Part shown: positions 30,835-44,800 of the stretch, piece by piece
How positions within the stretch are numbered: position 1 is the first letter of the stretch
Layout of the letters: each line of letters begins with the position of its first letter
Source: Buxus sempervirens
Taxonomy: Eukaryota > Streptophyta > Magnoliopsida > Buxales > Buxaceae
Length of the DNA stretch: 64,000 nucleotides
Direction: 5' to 3'
Assembly: GCA_947561395.2 (NCBI GenBank)
Contig: OX387190.1
Span: 39,544,392 to 39,608,391, forward strand
Notes under the pieces: generated by a model
Told to the model about the DNA's origin: nothing
Databases searched by the model: none
Seen by the model: the letters and a program-made list of their open reading frames with translations, nothing else
Program-made: the position numbers and the translations under genes

Positions 30835-31080
30835 TGCTTAAAGTTAACAATAATTACAAGTTTGCCACCGCATAAAACTCAGAACCCATTCTCAAATCCA
30901 AAAACGGGGTTGGAGCCGTTTCTGAAAATCAAAGCTTTTCTCATTTTCATTCTTATAGAATGAGTTCTTGCATGCCTTACCAAACACTCATTTTGGTATC
31001 AGAATTCATTCCAAGGCTTGGAATGAGTTCCAAGGCTTGGAATGAGTTCCTAAAATGAAAGCCAAACGAGGCCTTAGGCT
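30835..31080. repeat. copy of the dispersed 'GGAATGAGTTCC' MITE family
   Basis: It contains two copies of GGCTTGGAATGAGTTCC (about 31013-31051) and ends CCAAACGAGGCCTTA. The inner part (TTACAAGTTTGCCACCGCATAA) is related to the inverted-repeat region at 49465-51024. It sits just upstream of the orphan exons at 30458-30715. Confidence 0.6.
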
Positions 31081-33079
31081 TTTTGCATTTATAGCCCTGC
31101 ATATGATATATTTGCATTTATATCTTCTTGTTTTTTGTATTCACATTTGTATGCCTCCACTTAACATAATTGTTATAGTTGTACCCCTAATGTTAAATTC
31201 CATTGACTTATATTATTTATTTTTTATCAAATAACTAAAGTAACCTTTTACAAGATAAAATATAATAAAAAAATTAAGTTTACAAATGACTATATGGCTA
31301 GGCTAAATTCCAATAAACAATTATCAATTTGACCAATTAATATCAATGGCTTAAAGTATATATATGCAAAAATATAATAATACAAGGAAATCGATGAAAT
31401 ATAAGATAATATATGATGATAAATGCAAAATATATTTATTTTATATAAGGTTATTTTAGCTATTTAATAAAAATAAACAACAAAATTTTACGGAATTTAA
31501 CATTGTAGTTACAATTGCAACAATAATGCAACATAGAGAAGTATAAATACAAATATTAAAAATAATATGATTGAACATAATGTAAGGGTATAGATGCAAA
31601 AACCCTGATTATTTTACATATTTTATAATGTAAGGATATAGATGCAAAAAACCTGATTATTTTACATATTGTATCTTAACGCTGATATTTAAACATGTGT
31701 TGATCCTCAACCACGTCTTTTGATACATGACATTGTATGACGAAGGCTTGAGACTTAAGAATCAATGGCACTTGGGAGATGTAAGAGGAGGGAATATCAT
31801 TTGTCTACTAACTTTGCCACGGGAGTTCTTCTAATCGGGTTCTTTCATTGTACCAAAACTTCAACCCAACCAGTCTATGTTGATAATTATTTGATTGCAA
31901 CCTGTTTACAAATAGAATAGCAATTTCAAGTCGTATGGTCTAGCCTACAGGCAAATTTAGGATTATGCTACATGGATTAAGAATGAAAACTATGCTTCTT
32001 TCCAACCTAATATCCTTTCACGCGCAAGCACAGCACAGATTTCTCTATGTCTACCAATCTAGAAAATTTACACCATATATAATTCCTGGCACTCGGTTAT
32101 TATTATCTTTATCAATGGATTGTTTGTTGTACTTGTCAATTTGTATCAATGGTGGGTGGCACAAACAACTATTGTGCATATTAATACAAATCAAATTGGT
32201 AAACATTCAAATAAGCAATTGTTACACTGTGAAACAATAGGTGCACTAAAATCTTTAAATTTTTTCTAGGGGCCATTACAAGGAATGCAAAAATGCTACA
32301 CCATGTTATTTGTTGTTCCCTTTTCATTTCTTGTTATTAAATGATGCATTTAGATGGGATTAGTGGCAAATACAACCTTCGATTCCTTGGAGGGATGATA
32401 GTAGCCAAGGATAGTGGAGGATTTTTATCCCACGGCTCTATATACCATACGATATTAGGCGGCACGCGTAATTTAAGTAGGAAATAGATGCCTGAAAGTA
32501 AAATGTTCACGCGTAATCTTTGCTCTTTGATTTATGATAACATAAACAAATATATGTGACAAAAATTATGGAGAAGCAACATTTTTGGTATATTGTAAAT
32601 TTTAGAATTTATATTTCATGCACTTGTGGAATGGCACATCAATCCATGTGTGTGTTCCTCATATTAGTACTTAGGAATTTAATCATAATTTAAAGTACCC
32701 AGATACCAGCAATAATTTTGTACAAAAATAAAAAAATATTAATTACAATTCTCATAAAAAATATATATGGCTGTAGGTTGAGTCATTGAGTTTGGGTTCG
32801 ATCTTGTATTTATATGTGTCGAGATTTCTTTACTTATTTTTTAATAAATCTTTTATATCATCAATCTTAGCCACCAGAGTTATCTAAACATTAATAGCAT
32901 TGATCAGAAATGAGAAACTTTATAATATAACTTAAGCATATTATTTATTATTTACAGATTTAAATACCATAAACATTGAGGAGATTTTGTAATTATTGAT
33001 ATCGTTAAAGCTAGAAAATGAAAATTTCCCTTTTATTCCGTTGGAAAGGGCAGTATTGTCAAGGGGAAGCAGTAGGTCC
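31081..33079. other. AT-rich region with a 48-bp tandem repeat
   Basis: Two adjacent copies of a 48-bp unit at 31577-31624 and 31625-31673 (ATAATGTAAGG(G/A)TATAGATG...). TTTTTGCATTTATAGCCCTG near 31080 is roughly inverted to these units, so a MITE of about 560 bp is conceivable but unproven. No genes were seen. Confidence 0.5.
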
Positions 33080-33284
33080 TAGGGGTGCAACTTGGTTCGG
33101 TTCGGTCCAAGTTGATGTCAACCCAAGACCAAACCGAAACTACATATATTCAACCCAAAACCGAACCGAATTATAAACCGAAAACCGAATCGAGTTTAAT
33201 TAAAATAACCGAACCGAATTACATGAGATCGGTTCGGATCAGGTTAAACCAACATATAATTATATCCTGCAGTGTCAATGGACG

Positions 33285-33480
33285 ATTTAGCTAAGGCATG
33301 TTTAATCAAATTTTCAATGTTGTTTGGTCTCATGACTCTCTTCCATCTGCAAAGAAGCTCCCATGCATTAGTGAATTTCTGATAACCTAAAAGTGCTAGA
33401 TCCGAGACATCTTCGAGCTTTAATGGTATTGAATGACCCAATCTCAATAAAGAGTTAAGCCATGAAAACGTCACAGGCAA
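33285..33480 (-). pseudogene. captured fragment of an ABCC (MRP-type) transporter gene
   Basis: The - strand translation gives VTFSWLNSLLRLGHSIPLKL, then EDVSDLALLGYQKFTNAWEL and NNIENLIKHALAK. This matches the linker before the first transmembrane domain of plant ABCC transporters ('FSWLNPLL..G..KPL.LEDVP.L...'), with a few residues missing after SDLA. It lies inside the hAT-like element with no ABC cassette nearby, so it is a transduplicated piece. Confidence 0.65.
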
Positions 33481-34873
33481 TGAGACCATACCAAGAACTG
33501 GAATGGTTTTTGTTTTCACAAAAATTTCCACATTCAATGCAAAAGCCAATAAAGAAAAGGAGACCAAGCAAAAAAATGATGAGAATTCTCAACCATTTGA
33601 TTCTCAGAACAAAGAAGTAAACTACTAAGGAGATCCAAACCAAACCCCTAACAAAGTAAATCACTCAACACAAATCTTTAAGTCCATCAAAAAATTCCAT
33701 AAACCAGCACCAAAATATTTTATGCTAACAGGTGCACAACAGAATGAAACAACCAAGAAAACCCAGTCCCTTATGTTTCCTAACAGATCCTACCAGCAGA
33801 AACAGAATGAAAAAAAAGATGAACACCAGATTTAAACTATCTATTATAGTTATTTGAATGCATAGAAACCCTGAATCAGATTTTCCATCACAAAGCCAGG
33901 AGAAATCCCCTGCAAAATTCAAACAAATGCAAGCAGAACAAGGAAGGAATTAGAAAACATAATGCAAAACCCAAAGAGAACGAAAGCAAAATAATTAAAT
34001 TTGAAGAATATTTAATAGTCAATGTTTTAGAATCAAGATTCCATCAAATCGACTACGATGCTGGTCTGGTTCAATCCAAGTCGGTTGATGATGGAAACCG
34101 AGGAGATATTTGATATTCAAAACTGACGAGAGTAGCTTGTCCCTATTTTTCGTTTGCTTAATGTGCGGTTTTCACCAGTCGTGCCTTTTGATATATGGGT
34201 TTAGAAGCTAGGTTGTTCCGATATGGCTTTTGAACCACTGATTCAAGTGGTGGAATACTTAGGAAGAAATCAGAGACACATTAAACCTCCAGATATCTGT
34301 AAAGAAAACCTTAAAGAAACGCACATCAAAATGAAGAGCAGTTCTAAACGAGAGAGAGGGAGAAAAACATAAGAAGGGAATAGAAAGAGCAAATCTAAAC
34401 GAGAAAACTATATCATAAAAAGAGAATAGATGCAGTTCTAAACACACATCTAAATGAAGACCATAAAAAGGGAATAGAAAGAGAAAAACAAGAGAAAATA
34501 AAGAGCAGATCTAAACAGGAGAGAGGGAGGGAGAGTGGGAGGGAGCGGGATGAGAGTGAGGGAAGGAGGGAGAGACGAGAAGGAGGGAGGGAGGGAGGGA
34601 AAGAGATGAGAGAGAGAGGGAAAGGAGGGGGGATTACCTGAAGCAAACGAACGGCTGATGAACGAGTGGATGGGAATCGGTGGTTGGTGGACTCGGCACT
34701 CAGTAGTCGACACTTCAGTAATGGGGTTCTAGGGTTTGAAACTTTGAAAGATTGAATGAATGGTGTGAATGAGATACTTAAGAGAGTGGTGGGCTTATAA
34801 ATTTTTTAAACTTTAAAGGTAAACATATAAATTTTAATATTATATATAATAATTCGGTTCGGTCTAGGTATTC

Positions 34874-34983
34874 ACATCATCTGCTGGGTGCCTAGCATCC
34901 AATGGGAATGGGCCACATTATTTTTAATGTGGCTGTTGATGTGGCCCATTCCCATTGGATGCTGGGCACCCAACAGATGATGT
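34874..34983. mobile_element. 110-bp foldback MITE nested in the hAT-like element
   Basis: Arms of about 45 bp are nearly perfect inverses: the left begins ACATCATCTGCTGGGTGCC and the right, reversed, begins ACATCATCTGTTGGGTGCC. Both contain CATCCAATGGGAATGGGCC, with a short AT-rich centre. The flanks GGTATT and AAATCC show no clear duplication. Confidence 0.75.
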
Positions 34984-35122
34984 AAATCCAATATTATAAT
35001 TCGATTCAGTTTAATCGAACACCTAACCCAAAACCAGACCAAAACCGAACCAAACCGAATGGAAATCGGTTTGGTTTCGGTTTACCCGGACCGAGTTGTA
35101 GCCCTACACTACTACTAGGTCC

Positions 35123-35866
35123 GGAAAAGGCGGAGTTACCGAAAATAATGTCATCTTCAGGTATTTCCTTGTTCGCGTCGGTGAAACTCCCAGGTATTTC
35201 CGAGCAATGTCACCTGGATCTGTTTTCGTATTTTATGGTTAAAATGTGATTCCAACCGAAGTGACTACATCGCAATCGTGATTGGATCGAGCTGTAGCTT
35301 AAAGGTGAAAACCCTTTTTTTTTTAATGGTGGGTAACTTTAAAGATTCATTAAAATTGAAATGAAATTCTCCGGAAAAAACCTTTTGCATTTTGGTTTGC
35401 TTGATCTATGGAGGACGGAGAAAAAAAAAGAATAGAAAGCAAAAGAGAGACGAAGGGAAATATGTAGTTTCTTTAACCGACCCTGTTAATCACATTCAAC
35501 TCGCTATTTTGAAATTTTTGTAGAATCCCGACCGATTTTTATTTGTAATGGGTTATTTCCCTTTATCAATGATTATCGGCCAATCGATGGAATGTAATTA
35601 GATTTAAGGCAGTAACTTCCAAATTTAGATTATAGGTAGTTCAGATTTTCTGTTCCATTCGTAGAAGAATCCCATATCAAGAAATTGAACCAATTAAACT
35701 TATCACAACAATCTGGTATTTGTAGATCCACCGTTCAGATGGCTGTGAGTAACCGTTTGCAAACGTCTTTTCGCGGAGTTAATAGCACCCTTGTTCTGAT
35801 TTTTTTTTTTTAATTTAAATAAATTCATGGAATTTATTCGTGGTAACTGCTTAAAACTGTGCAGAG
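35123..35866 (+). promoter_or_regulatory. promoter and 5' leader of the ATG27-like gene
   Basis: About 740 bp between the hAT-like element and the ATG. A purine-rich stretch lies at about 35410-35460. No convincing TATA box was found. An upstream non-coding exon ending before 35865 is possible, since GCAG stands directly ahead of the chosen ATG. Confidence 0.4.
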
Positions 35867-38800
35867 ATGTGGATTGAGGTAGGGCCATTAGATGTGCGTT
35901 CGTTCAACTCTTTGGCTGTGGTTTTAGGTATGTACATTACTCCTGCTTGTCTATAGGCTTCAAGCACTGCTTTGGAATATCATTTTTTAACAGTTATTCG
36001 CTACTTGGAAACTTTTTTTACATCAACTAACTCGGTCTTTCTCTAAAACCCTATTTTATTTTTTTCCAGCTATTCTTTTGCAGGCAGGCATGGTTGCCTC
36101 AGTTGTAGCACCGAGTACCAATTGTTATGCCTTTGACAATACCAGTCACATTTTTGATTTTGTATCCTAAAGTAGTAAATGTAGAAACCAACTCAGAGAA
36201 ACGCATCAGGGTGTTTGTCCTGATTCGGAAGATTTTTAAGACAGTTTTATCAAATGCCTATCAACAGATGTGTACATAAAGCCATGGAGTCCATATTCTC
36301 TCCTACATTATCACTATGATGATCCCTTATACATTCATAGATATGGTTTGTCCTCCTGCATCTAACATCGTGGCTGTCGTCTCCTAAAGAAAGGAGGGAA
36401 AAATTTAAAATGGGGGACCTGGGACCTTTTTTGGCTGCCATCTCTTCAACAAGTGGCTTGCAACCGATTCTCCTCCATCCCCTGAATGCTGTCGTTGATG
36501 GTTGCATGAGAGGACAAGCTACTCCGGTGAAGCATGATGAAGAAACAGGGCGTCTTGTTGTTGGGCACAACCATCAGGGGTGTGATTCACAGTGATCTGA
36601 TGTTTTAGGTTTATGAGTAATTTGTTTTGTGTATGAAATCCATTGATCACGTACTAAGTGATTATGGACGAAGATCAGTAGTGTTGTGATCGTCTGAATG
36701 CAGGAAGTCTAGTAGTTTAATAATGTAAAGCTTGGTCTAATGGGCCCTACTCGTTGAGTGAGAGAGACAGAGAAGAAAGAAAGTTGTAGCAACTTGCAAA
36801 AACTAGTAGGGAATCAAAGGCAAGGCTTGTTGTCTTCTAATTTTAGAAGGGCTGGTCCTGTTAGATAGGCATGCCACATCTTGGAAGATGCATGGACTAT
36901 CCCTATGCATGTAGTAGGGATCGTTGTAGTAATCATGTAGGCGAGGGTATGGATTCATGTAGGTTTATGCAGAACCATAAATTGAGTCTTGCTTTAGAAG
37001 ATTTCCAGCATCGAGTAAGACACAGCTTAGACTATCACGAGAATCTGATGCTGTTACCTTCTGAAAAGGCAACTTAAAAGCAAGTCATAAATGGTCCAGA
37101 GAAATTTTTTTGAAACAGGCAGTTATGACTTATGGCCAACTGATTAGGGAGATCATTTCCATCGGTGATTTGACAAACCTGGTCGGACTTAGTGGACATG
37201 GGTCAAATGCAAATTTATCCTCATCCACACCTCCCGCTTTTTGTCGGTTGGGCACCGTTTTCTTATCTTGGATTTCCATTATTACAGAACAGCATAACAT
37301 TTTCAATTTGAATTTTGAGTTCAGCACTCCTAAATTGTTTTCTCTTAAGCTATTTATCAGAGCAGCTGGATTGGGCATCTTTTTGAGCTTGATGGAAAGG
37401 TAACATGCTCGTGTAATTGTAATAATCCTGCATCGTGATCTGTTATGGTATTTTGACAAAATAGTTGATTATTTTATTCAAATGGATCATAGGCGTATTT
37501 GTCTTTGTGCAGGATTCAGATTTGGCTATTCGATTCTGTAAAGATGTGGAGAGTAGATCGCACAATGTATTACTTGTTTTTATTTTCTGTCTATTATATT
37601 GTTAGTGCTTTTCTATTACTAAAATGGAAATGATTCTGTAATTATGTAGAGATCAGAGATATTTATACATTTCTAATATCATCATATCCTCAATTAGTTC
37701 ATCAATAAGTACTTATTTCTGTGACCGTATATTTTTCTATTTTTATGCTTCTCAACTATGCATTTGGAAATGTTCTGACAATACAGGCAGCATGCTGATG
37801 TATGTTTTCTCTAGAATATTGTTTAATTTACCCTACCCTTGGAGATGACATATTGCAAAGGAGCTGATATTGACTATTTTATAAGAAGAGAACTCTTTGA
37901 GATTCTTTAGGATTTAATATGATCCGTTGTATTCTGCGTCACTCTTTGCTCTGTTTCTTAATCCTTAAAAATTCCAGTGTTGGTACAAGTTTATGATTCA
38001 TGCACTGGTTCTGTATTCTGTTGTCGAGCATGATTGGAGAATTTTTTATTTTTATTAGTAAAGTAAGATTTTAATTCATAACTAGAAAATAGTATGGGGC
38101 TGTTCACGAAGGAGCAGAACAGCAAGGACAGAAGGGAAATAAAGAATTTTACAGGAACTCATCTGAGCATGATTGGAGTGTATTCAGCCATCTCTAGTTA
38201 CACATAGTATTTTATTGTTACATTTTTTTTAAGGCACGCATGATGATGAATATGATTTGACTTGGATAAGGTAGGAAAAGAAACAGTAAAAGATATAAAT
38301 GTATTTTGAGAATGTATCTATACACAAGGTTATATAGGAAAGCCTATCATATGGAAGATACAAATTAAAATATAGACTAAGGTTTTATTCTGATATTTTG
38401 TTGAGAAATTATCTGATGCATTAGGAACAGGAATGTCCAGGTGGGCCTGCTATATTTGTCATTCCTTACTCAAGGATTTACGTGATTACTGCATGGAAAA
38501 TGTATAATGTCCTGGTCTCTTTGTGTCAATCATTAAATGGATTTAAAAGATGTAAAAATGCGAATTTTCTACACATGATTAACAAAATACACATAAAATT
38601 GAAATTTACATTCTGAATTTTGGGTTCCTTTTATGTTTTTTGAGGAAAACAGAGCTTTGCGTCTGATTCTTAGCTTGTACTTTATATCACTCATCTAATA
38701 TAAACATTTCTTTGTTATCGATCAAAAAATAGAAAAACAAAAACAAAAACAAAAGAAAATACACGTAAAAAAGATCACTCAAATGCAGTATGGATACTTG

Positions 38801-41800
38801 TTACCTTGAGGTAGATCACTATGAATATTCCAGCTAATATCTGTCTATTTATATGGTTTTTTTCACAATTTTGCAGGGTTATGTTGACTTTGGTCGTTTT
38901 GGTATTTCCAACTATTTTGTTACTGGTTCCGGGCGTATCAACTTTGTTCAAGTAAGGTTTGATTGTTCTCTATAAAAACTTTGTCCTGTCAGGATACTGA
39001 TTATTCTTTCTCTGTGATTCTTCAACCTGTAACATGTTGACCATCAATATTGTTAGATGGCAGTTCACCTGTATACTTCAGTGACTAAACAAAGTAACTT
39101 CAGTGCTTAAACAAAGTAACTTAGCCTGATATAGTAATTTTTAATTAATTTTCCAATGAAAAGGTTGAAATATAGCCCAACACACATGCCATTCTGATAA
39201 AAAATTTGAAGAGTTCAAGGCTTATCCTTCCTATATTTGTTAAGAATGTTGTTTATTGTTTAAGTTTGTCCTTTATGCCTGTAGCTAGCATATTTCTTCT
39301 ATTTCTACATATATATTACTAATGCATAATCTCATTTACTGCTGATTGACTGCATATGTATATTCGAACATGCAAATTACTTGTCGTAAGGAATTACATC
39401 TACTTTGTTAGCTGCAATCTGTTATGATAATGCTGTTATAAATTGTATCATAGAACTTTGAGAAGATTGACTTTGACAAATGGTGCTAGCCTAACAGAAG
39501 CACATGCTTCTGTTAATTATTGAGGTGCTACAAACAGTACTGAAAGATTACTTGAGTATTTCTGTTTTTAACAGCAACAAAGTCTAATGAGGTAGTAGAA
39601 TGCAGAAGTCATAGCAGATGGATTTATTTGCTATTGTTGGAAGTCCATCTGGATAATTTAAATTCATGTTTTTTATAGAGAGTAAAATTAGGGGTTTCTT
39701 TACTAACTAAATTTTCAAGATAGCCTTTATCAACTGACTTGAAGTGCATTGCAGTGCTGAAGAATGCAGTCAGAATTATTATGACATTTTTCGCATGATA
39801 ACTATAATTAAAATCCACCTGGTACAAATTTAATGATCGTTAGTAAAAATAAGAAATGCTACAAAATAACCAAAACATAAAATGGAAGCGGCTCAAATTT
39901 TGAAATTCCAGAATCAGGCAATAAGAGAAAATATTAACTCTCAAATCTTTTAGAGGAACACATAACCTAAAAGGAGATAACCCCATTTCCTTGGAATTGG
40001 TTGACAATCCTGGCTTCTAGTTACACTGCAGTGATAGCGAGAGATATTTCTTTGGACGCATCACATGGTTTTGGTGGAGCAAACAGGTCCAGTGAGTGTA
40101 ACAGATCTCTCTCTCTTTCTCTCTCTCACACTCTCCTCCCCACGTTGCTGAAAAAGTTGCCTTCAATAAGCGTTAAAGGGAAAAGATCTATAATTATTGT
40201 ACTAGGTTGGCACCATTATCCGTTTTTCCCCCTTAAGGTGCAAACTACAATATGTCAACACTTATTTTAACTCAACAAGAGTTAGATTCAAAAGTAATTT
40301 ATATTACGTTGGTCCTTTCTCCCACCTGTTTCAGTTTTGTGCATAACTAAACATTTCATAGTACCAAACTGTCGTAAAAATTGGGAAACATAAAGTTATC
40401 ATGTTACATACTGGAAGGAACCTACGCAATGCTGGAATGCAAATCATACCAAAAGTTTCCTGTAAAGTTTTCTGTTTTTCATTGTGCATGTAATGACATG
40501 ATATCATTGTTTATTGTAGTACTCGTGAAGTCCTAACATTCCCATACTATGTAAATCCAGGAATATTATGGTGGTGACCTGCTGAATTGTGAGCAAAGTT
40601 TTGATAAAATGGGGCGTAGTGCTCAGGTTGGGTAATTGTTATGAATTGAAGTTTCTATATTGTTAAATTTGTAACATTATGCATCTGAACTTTGTTTATT
40701 GTATTTGCGAATTTTTTTTAACCATTGCAATAATATGTTATTACAGGTAAATATTATATGTGGAGATTGTTTAAATGGACAATGTAAAGGTAAGCTTTAC
40801 TTTTTCAATTTTTATTCACACACAAATACACAGAGTTATCTATTTTTTATAATAATGGAAGAAGTTAAGACTTAAGATGGCTTCTAGTAAAATTGTTTGT
40901 CTCAATGCAATTTTATCATTTTATTGATTAATCTAATCAACAGAATCAGATAATGATATTACTCATAAAAAATTAAATCAACAAACAGGCAATGATGTTA
41001 CTTAATTTCTTTCTTGTTATCCACTGTCATAACTTTATTCTCCCTTTTTGTTGTGGATGCACTTAGTAAGTAGCATCCGGTTTTATTGGGGTTGCAGTTC
41101 TAAACAATCACAGGAATGTAGTGAGAAGGCTGCTTCCATTTAGACCCTACTAAATATTATATTGATGCCCATGGATTCTGGGGAAAAAGTTACTTGTCTT
41201 GGGATGTGGAAACATCTTTACCCATAAAAGTGGTCAATGCTAATTTATAATTTTAGTGTAACTTGTTAAATCTAATGCTGGAGCGGGGTTATAATGGGAA
41301 AATGAATATTCTGGCTTTGATGAACTTTTTATGAGGGCGTTTCTTCCTCTTGTTTAACTTCAGCCTTGACAACTGAATGCAACTGAGGATTTCTTTGTGT
41401 AAATAAGTGCAAGAAGTTCGCACTTTGTATCCTGAAAATATTGCAAAATTTTTCTTGAGAAATAAGAAATAAACATACAACAGAAAATGATGGTTATGGT
41501 AATTGTATTAGGAGATGAAAGGGGAAAGTGTGATAAGATGACCAAAAGATAGAATGGTGGAACCTAAAGGAGAAAACAATAGTTATTTTAAAGTATAAAC
41601 TAATGGGAGAGGGAAAATAGGGGAAGTATATTACTTGAAGAGAAGGACATAAAGAAGTTCATCTCAGATTATTACTGAGATATTTTTTAAGAAAAAGTAG
41701 AGCTGAGACCTCTTTTGGATGGGCTGGAGTTTAATACCTTGCTTGATGAGGAGAGGTATCTTTTGGAATGTCAAATCTTTGAGGAAGAAATCTTGAAGAC

Positions 41801-44800
41801 CTTGTGTGCACACTTCCTACTGCATGTCTTGGTGTTCTTATTTTTGCACCTTAGAAATCAAAGGCAATTGGGGAATCTATTATTGATTGTATGCAGCGGA
41901 AGTTGGCATCTTGGAAAGGTAATTTTTTATCTTCAGGAAGTAAGTTAACTTTTCTTAAAATGTCATCGGCTAATTTACCTACCTATTTACTCTATTTTGC
42001 TCATCCCTTCTTCTATGCCGTAGAGACTTGAGAGAATTCAAAGAGATTTTTAATGAAAAGGCTAGGTCGACTATCGAAAGTGTCATTTGGTGCAATGGGA
42101 GTTGATTTGTCGAAGAAAGGAGGAAGGGGAGTTAGTTATTAGAAACTTGAACCTGCTCAATCAGGTCCTTTTGGCTAAGTGGTGCTGGTGTTTTGGTCAA
42201 TAAACTTCTAAGTTCTAGCCTATGGTGGAATATAGTCGTATCTAAGTATAGGTATGATCGAAATGCTTGGATTCCTTTTTTTGTTCTTGGGACTTTTGGA
42301 TGTGTTTTTTGGAGACCAGTTTGCAAACTATCAGCCTTGTTAGGAAACAGGTGACCTTTTGATCCAAAAAGTCACAAGAAATGGCAAATGGCTGGTCAAA
42401 ATGGATCAATGGCAGGGTGAAAATGCATATAACAGAATAGTGACAAAAAACAGAGAAAGAGAATAAGATGAGAAGACATAGTTTTATGTGGTTCGGCCTT
42501 AAATGCCTACATCGACGGATGTACAAGATGAAGATATTGCACTAGAGAATAATGCGAATACAATAGGTTCTTCTGAGCACCGTAACTGCTCTCTCAGAAA
42601 GTCTAAACCTTTCTCCAAATGACAATGCTACGCTTCTGAAAATAGCCTAATTTCCCCCCTATGTGGTACCCCAAAATTTCAGGTCCTGGTCTCCACCTCT
42701 GAATCCCCTTGCGGGCCTGTCATGGCCCTAACAAACAAACCTTTGGGCCCTTTGGATACTGGGTAAGGGTGAAATTCGAGACATCTAGGTTATAGGCCCC
42801 TTGCTTTACTGGGAGTAAGGTTCATTGTTGGCCAAGGTAATTCTATATGAATTTTGGAGGATACTTGGTGGTGTAGAGATGAGCCCTTTTGTTCCAGATT
42901 CCTACAACTGCACATTATTGTAAATTCTAAACAAGCATGTCTATCTGAAATGTGCCTTTTGGTGAATGAGCTATGTAATTGGAACCTGAACTTCAAACAT
43001 AATTTATATGATTGGCAAATCGATCCTTTGTCCCAAATGTTGCTATGCTTAAATAGGCTGAAATTATACTTGCTTACGGATGTCATGAAATAGAAATGGA
43101 GTAAATATGCTGATTTCTCTGTCAAAAGTTTTTGAATCCATTTTAATTCAAGCAAGGGCGTGCTTAATATTTCAAGTATGCTATGGCAGACTTTCCTTCC
43201 TTCCAAACTTGATTTCTTTATATGGATTTCTGTGTTGAGGAAAATTCTAGTAGTCGATAATCTCATAAAACGTGGCAGGTATTTGCCTAATGGATGCATG
43301 ATGTGCAAAGTTCAGGATGAGTTTGTTGACCATCTATTGGTGCATTGTGGTACGGCTCATGCTTTATGGTTTTACTCCTTAGCTAATTTTAGGTTATAAT
43401 GAGTACAACCGGAAGCTTTATGATAGGCCCCCAATAAGATGTACGTATTTCAGGAAGAATAAGAAGAAGTTCCAGGGGTAAAAGGGTATTTTCCAGCAAT
43501 AAAAGAGGGAGGAGAATAAATCGAAATTGGGGGGGGGGGGGGGGGGGACAGAGAGGATCATCGATTGTTTTCAGGTAGTGTAACTTGGCGACTTGGGAGG
43601 GAAAGGAGGCTCTCGAAATCCTCCTTAGTTCTATTCTCTACTTGTTCGTTCATTTCTACAAATTCCGTATAGATTTACAGCACTAATTCATTAATAGTGC
43701 TTATCATTCTTTGTAATTATTTTCTCAATTCATAAACTCTGTTTCTCTTGTTTGGATCTTAACAAATTGGTATCAGTGCCGTGACGATCTATCTAGTTAG
43801 TAGTGGTAGATCTAATTGATTGAGAATGGCAACGAGAATGGAATCACGTATGGAGCAGTTGGAATCGACAGTCGCTGGAGTATCGACGAGGTTGCCAACG
43901 ATGGATTCAACGATTTCTGAGTTGAAGAATCAGATGAAGGACATTGTGGAGAAGATGGATGAGAGTAACGATGGCATCTCTCACCTACATAAAAAATTTG
44001 AGGAGGTTCTTTGTTCATTGATGCGAAATCAGCATGATAAACAGCCAACCTCAGGTGAGAATAGTGAAATCCGATCAACAATAGGAGGCGCAGGGAGTCT
44101 TCATGCTCCTAATACGTCTGGCGCAACAACGACAGATAGAGTAGACACATTCGTTGTGAATAGCAGCCATCGGAAACTTGATCTACCTGTCTTTAATGGA
44201 ATCGATCCTGATTCTTGGATTTTCCGTGTTGAACGTTATTTTTCCATGAATCAGTTAACAGATACAGAGCAAGTGGTGGCTGCTAGTATCTGCATGGAAG
44301 AAGTGGCACTATCGTGGTTTCAATGGGAGGATGGCTGTAAGCCGATTCGTAGTTGGGAGGAGTTGAAGTCGTCTCTACGTCAACGCTTCTGAAATTCTCA
44401 TGGTGGTACTTTACATGCTCGATTTTTAGCGATAAAACAAGAAGTAGCAATGAGTATCGAGATCAATTTGAGGTGTTATTTGCTCCTTTGAAAAACATGG
44501 ATGCAGAGACGCTGGAAGGGGTTTTCCTCAATGGTCTTAATGAGGAAATTCAAGCAGAAGTTCTCATGATTAATCCGAAGGGGTTAACAGAAATTATGGA
44601 AACCGCTAAACGAGTTGAGAATAGGAACTTGCTCTTGAAGAAGATATGTGATAGAGACAAACAAAAACTGCCGCGAGCTGTACCTTCTTATCCGTCACGG
44701 GTAGATCAGCGAACTGTATCTTGGACTTCCAACCGCCCAGTACCTGTCGCGGAAAAGAACAACGGGGCTAGGCCCTTCAAGAGGTTGTCGGAGGCAGAAT

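Larger units (their letters stand above)
33080..35115. mobile_element. hAT-like element with captured host sequence, ~2.0 kb
   Basis: The left end TAGGGGTGCAACTTGGTTCGG and the right end, read in reverse, TAGGGCTACAACTCGGTC..., form related termini. Both flanks are rich in GGTTCGG/CCGAACC words. TAGGTCC occurs directly before 33080 and at 35116-35122, a likely 7-8 bp target duplication, with nine extra bases (CACTACTAC) after the right TIR. The interior holds an ABCC-like coding fragment on the - strand, a long GGGA-rich purine tract (34520-34630) and a nested foldback MITE. No transposase was recognised. Confidence 0.7.

Noticed and set aside
32760..32850. SINE-like stretch with GGTTCGATCTTG
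   Set aside because: The box-B resemblance alone is not enough; no box A or duplication found.
34413..34713. serine/proline/leucine-rich frames on the - strand
   Set aside because: Low-complexity translation of the GGGA-rich purine tract inside the hAT-like element.
36250..36595. overlapping open frames on both strands in intron 2
   Set aside because: They lie inside a gene intron and an inverted-repeat region; no family recognised.
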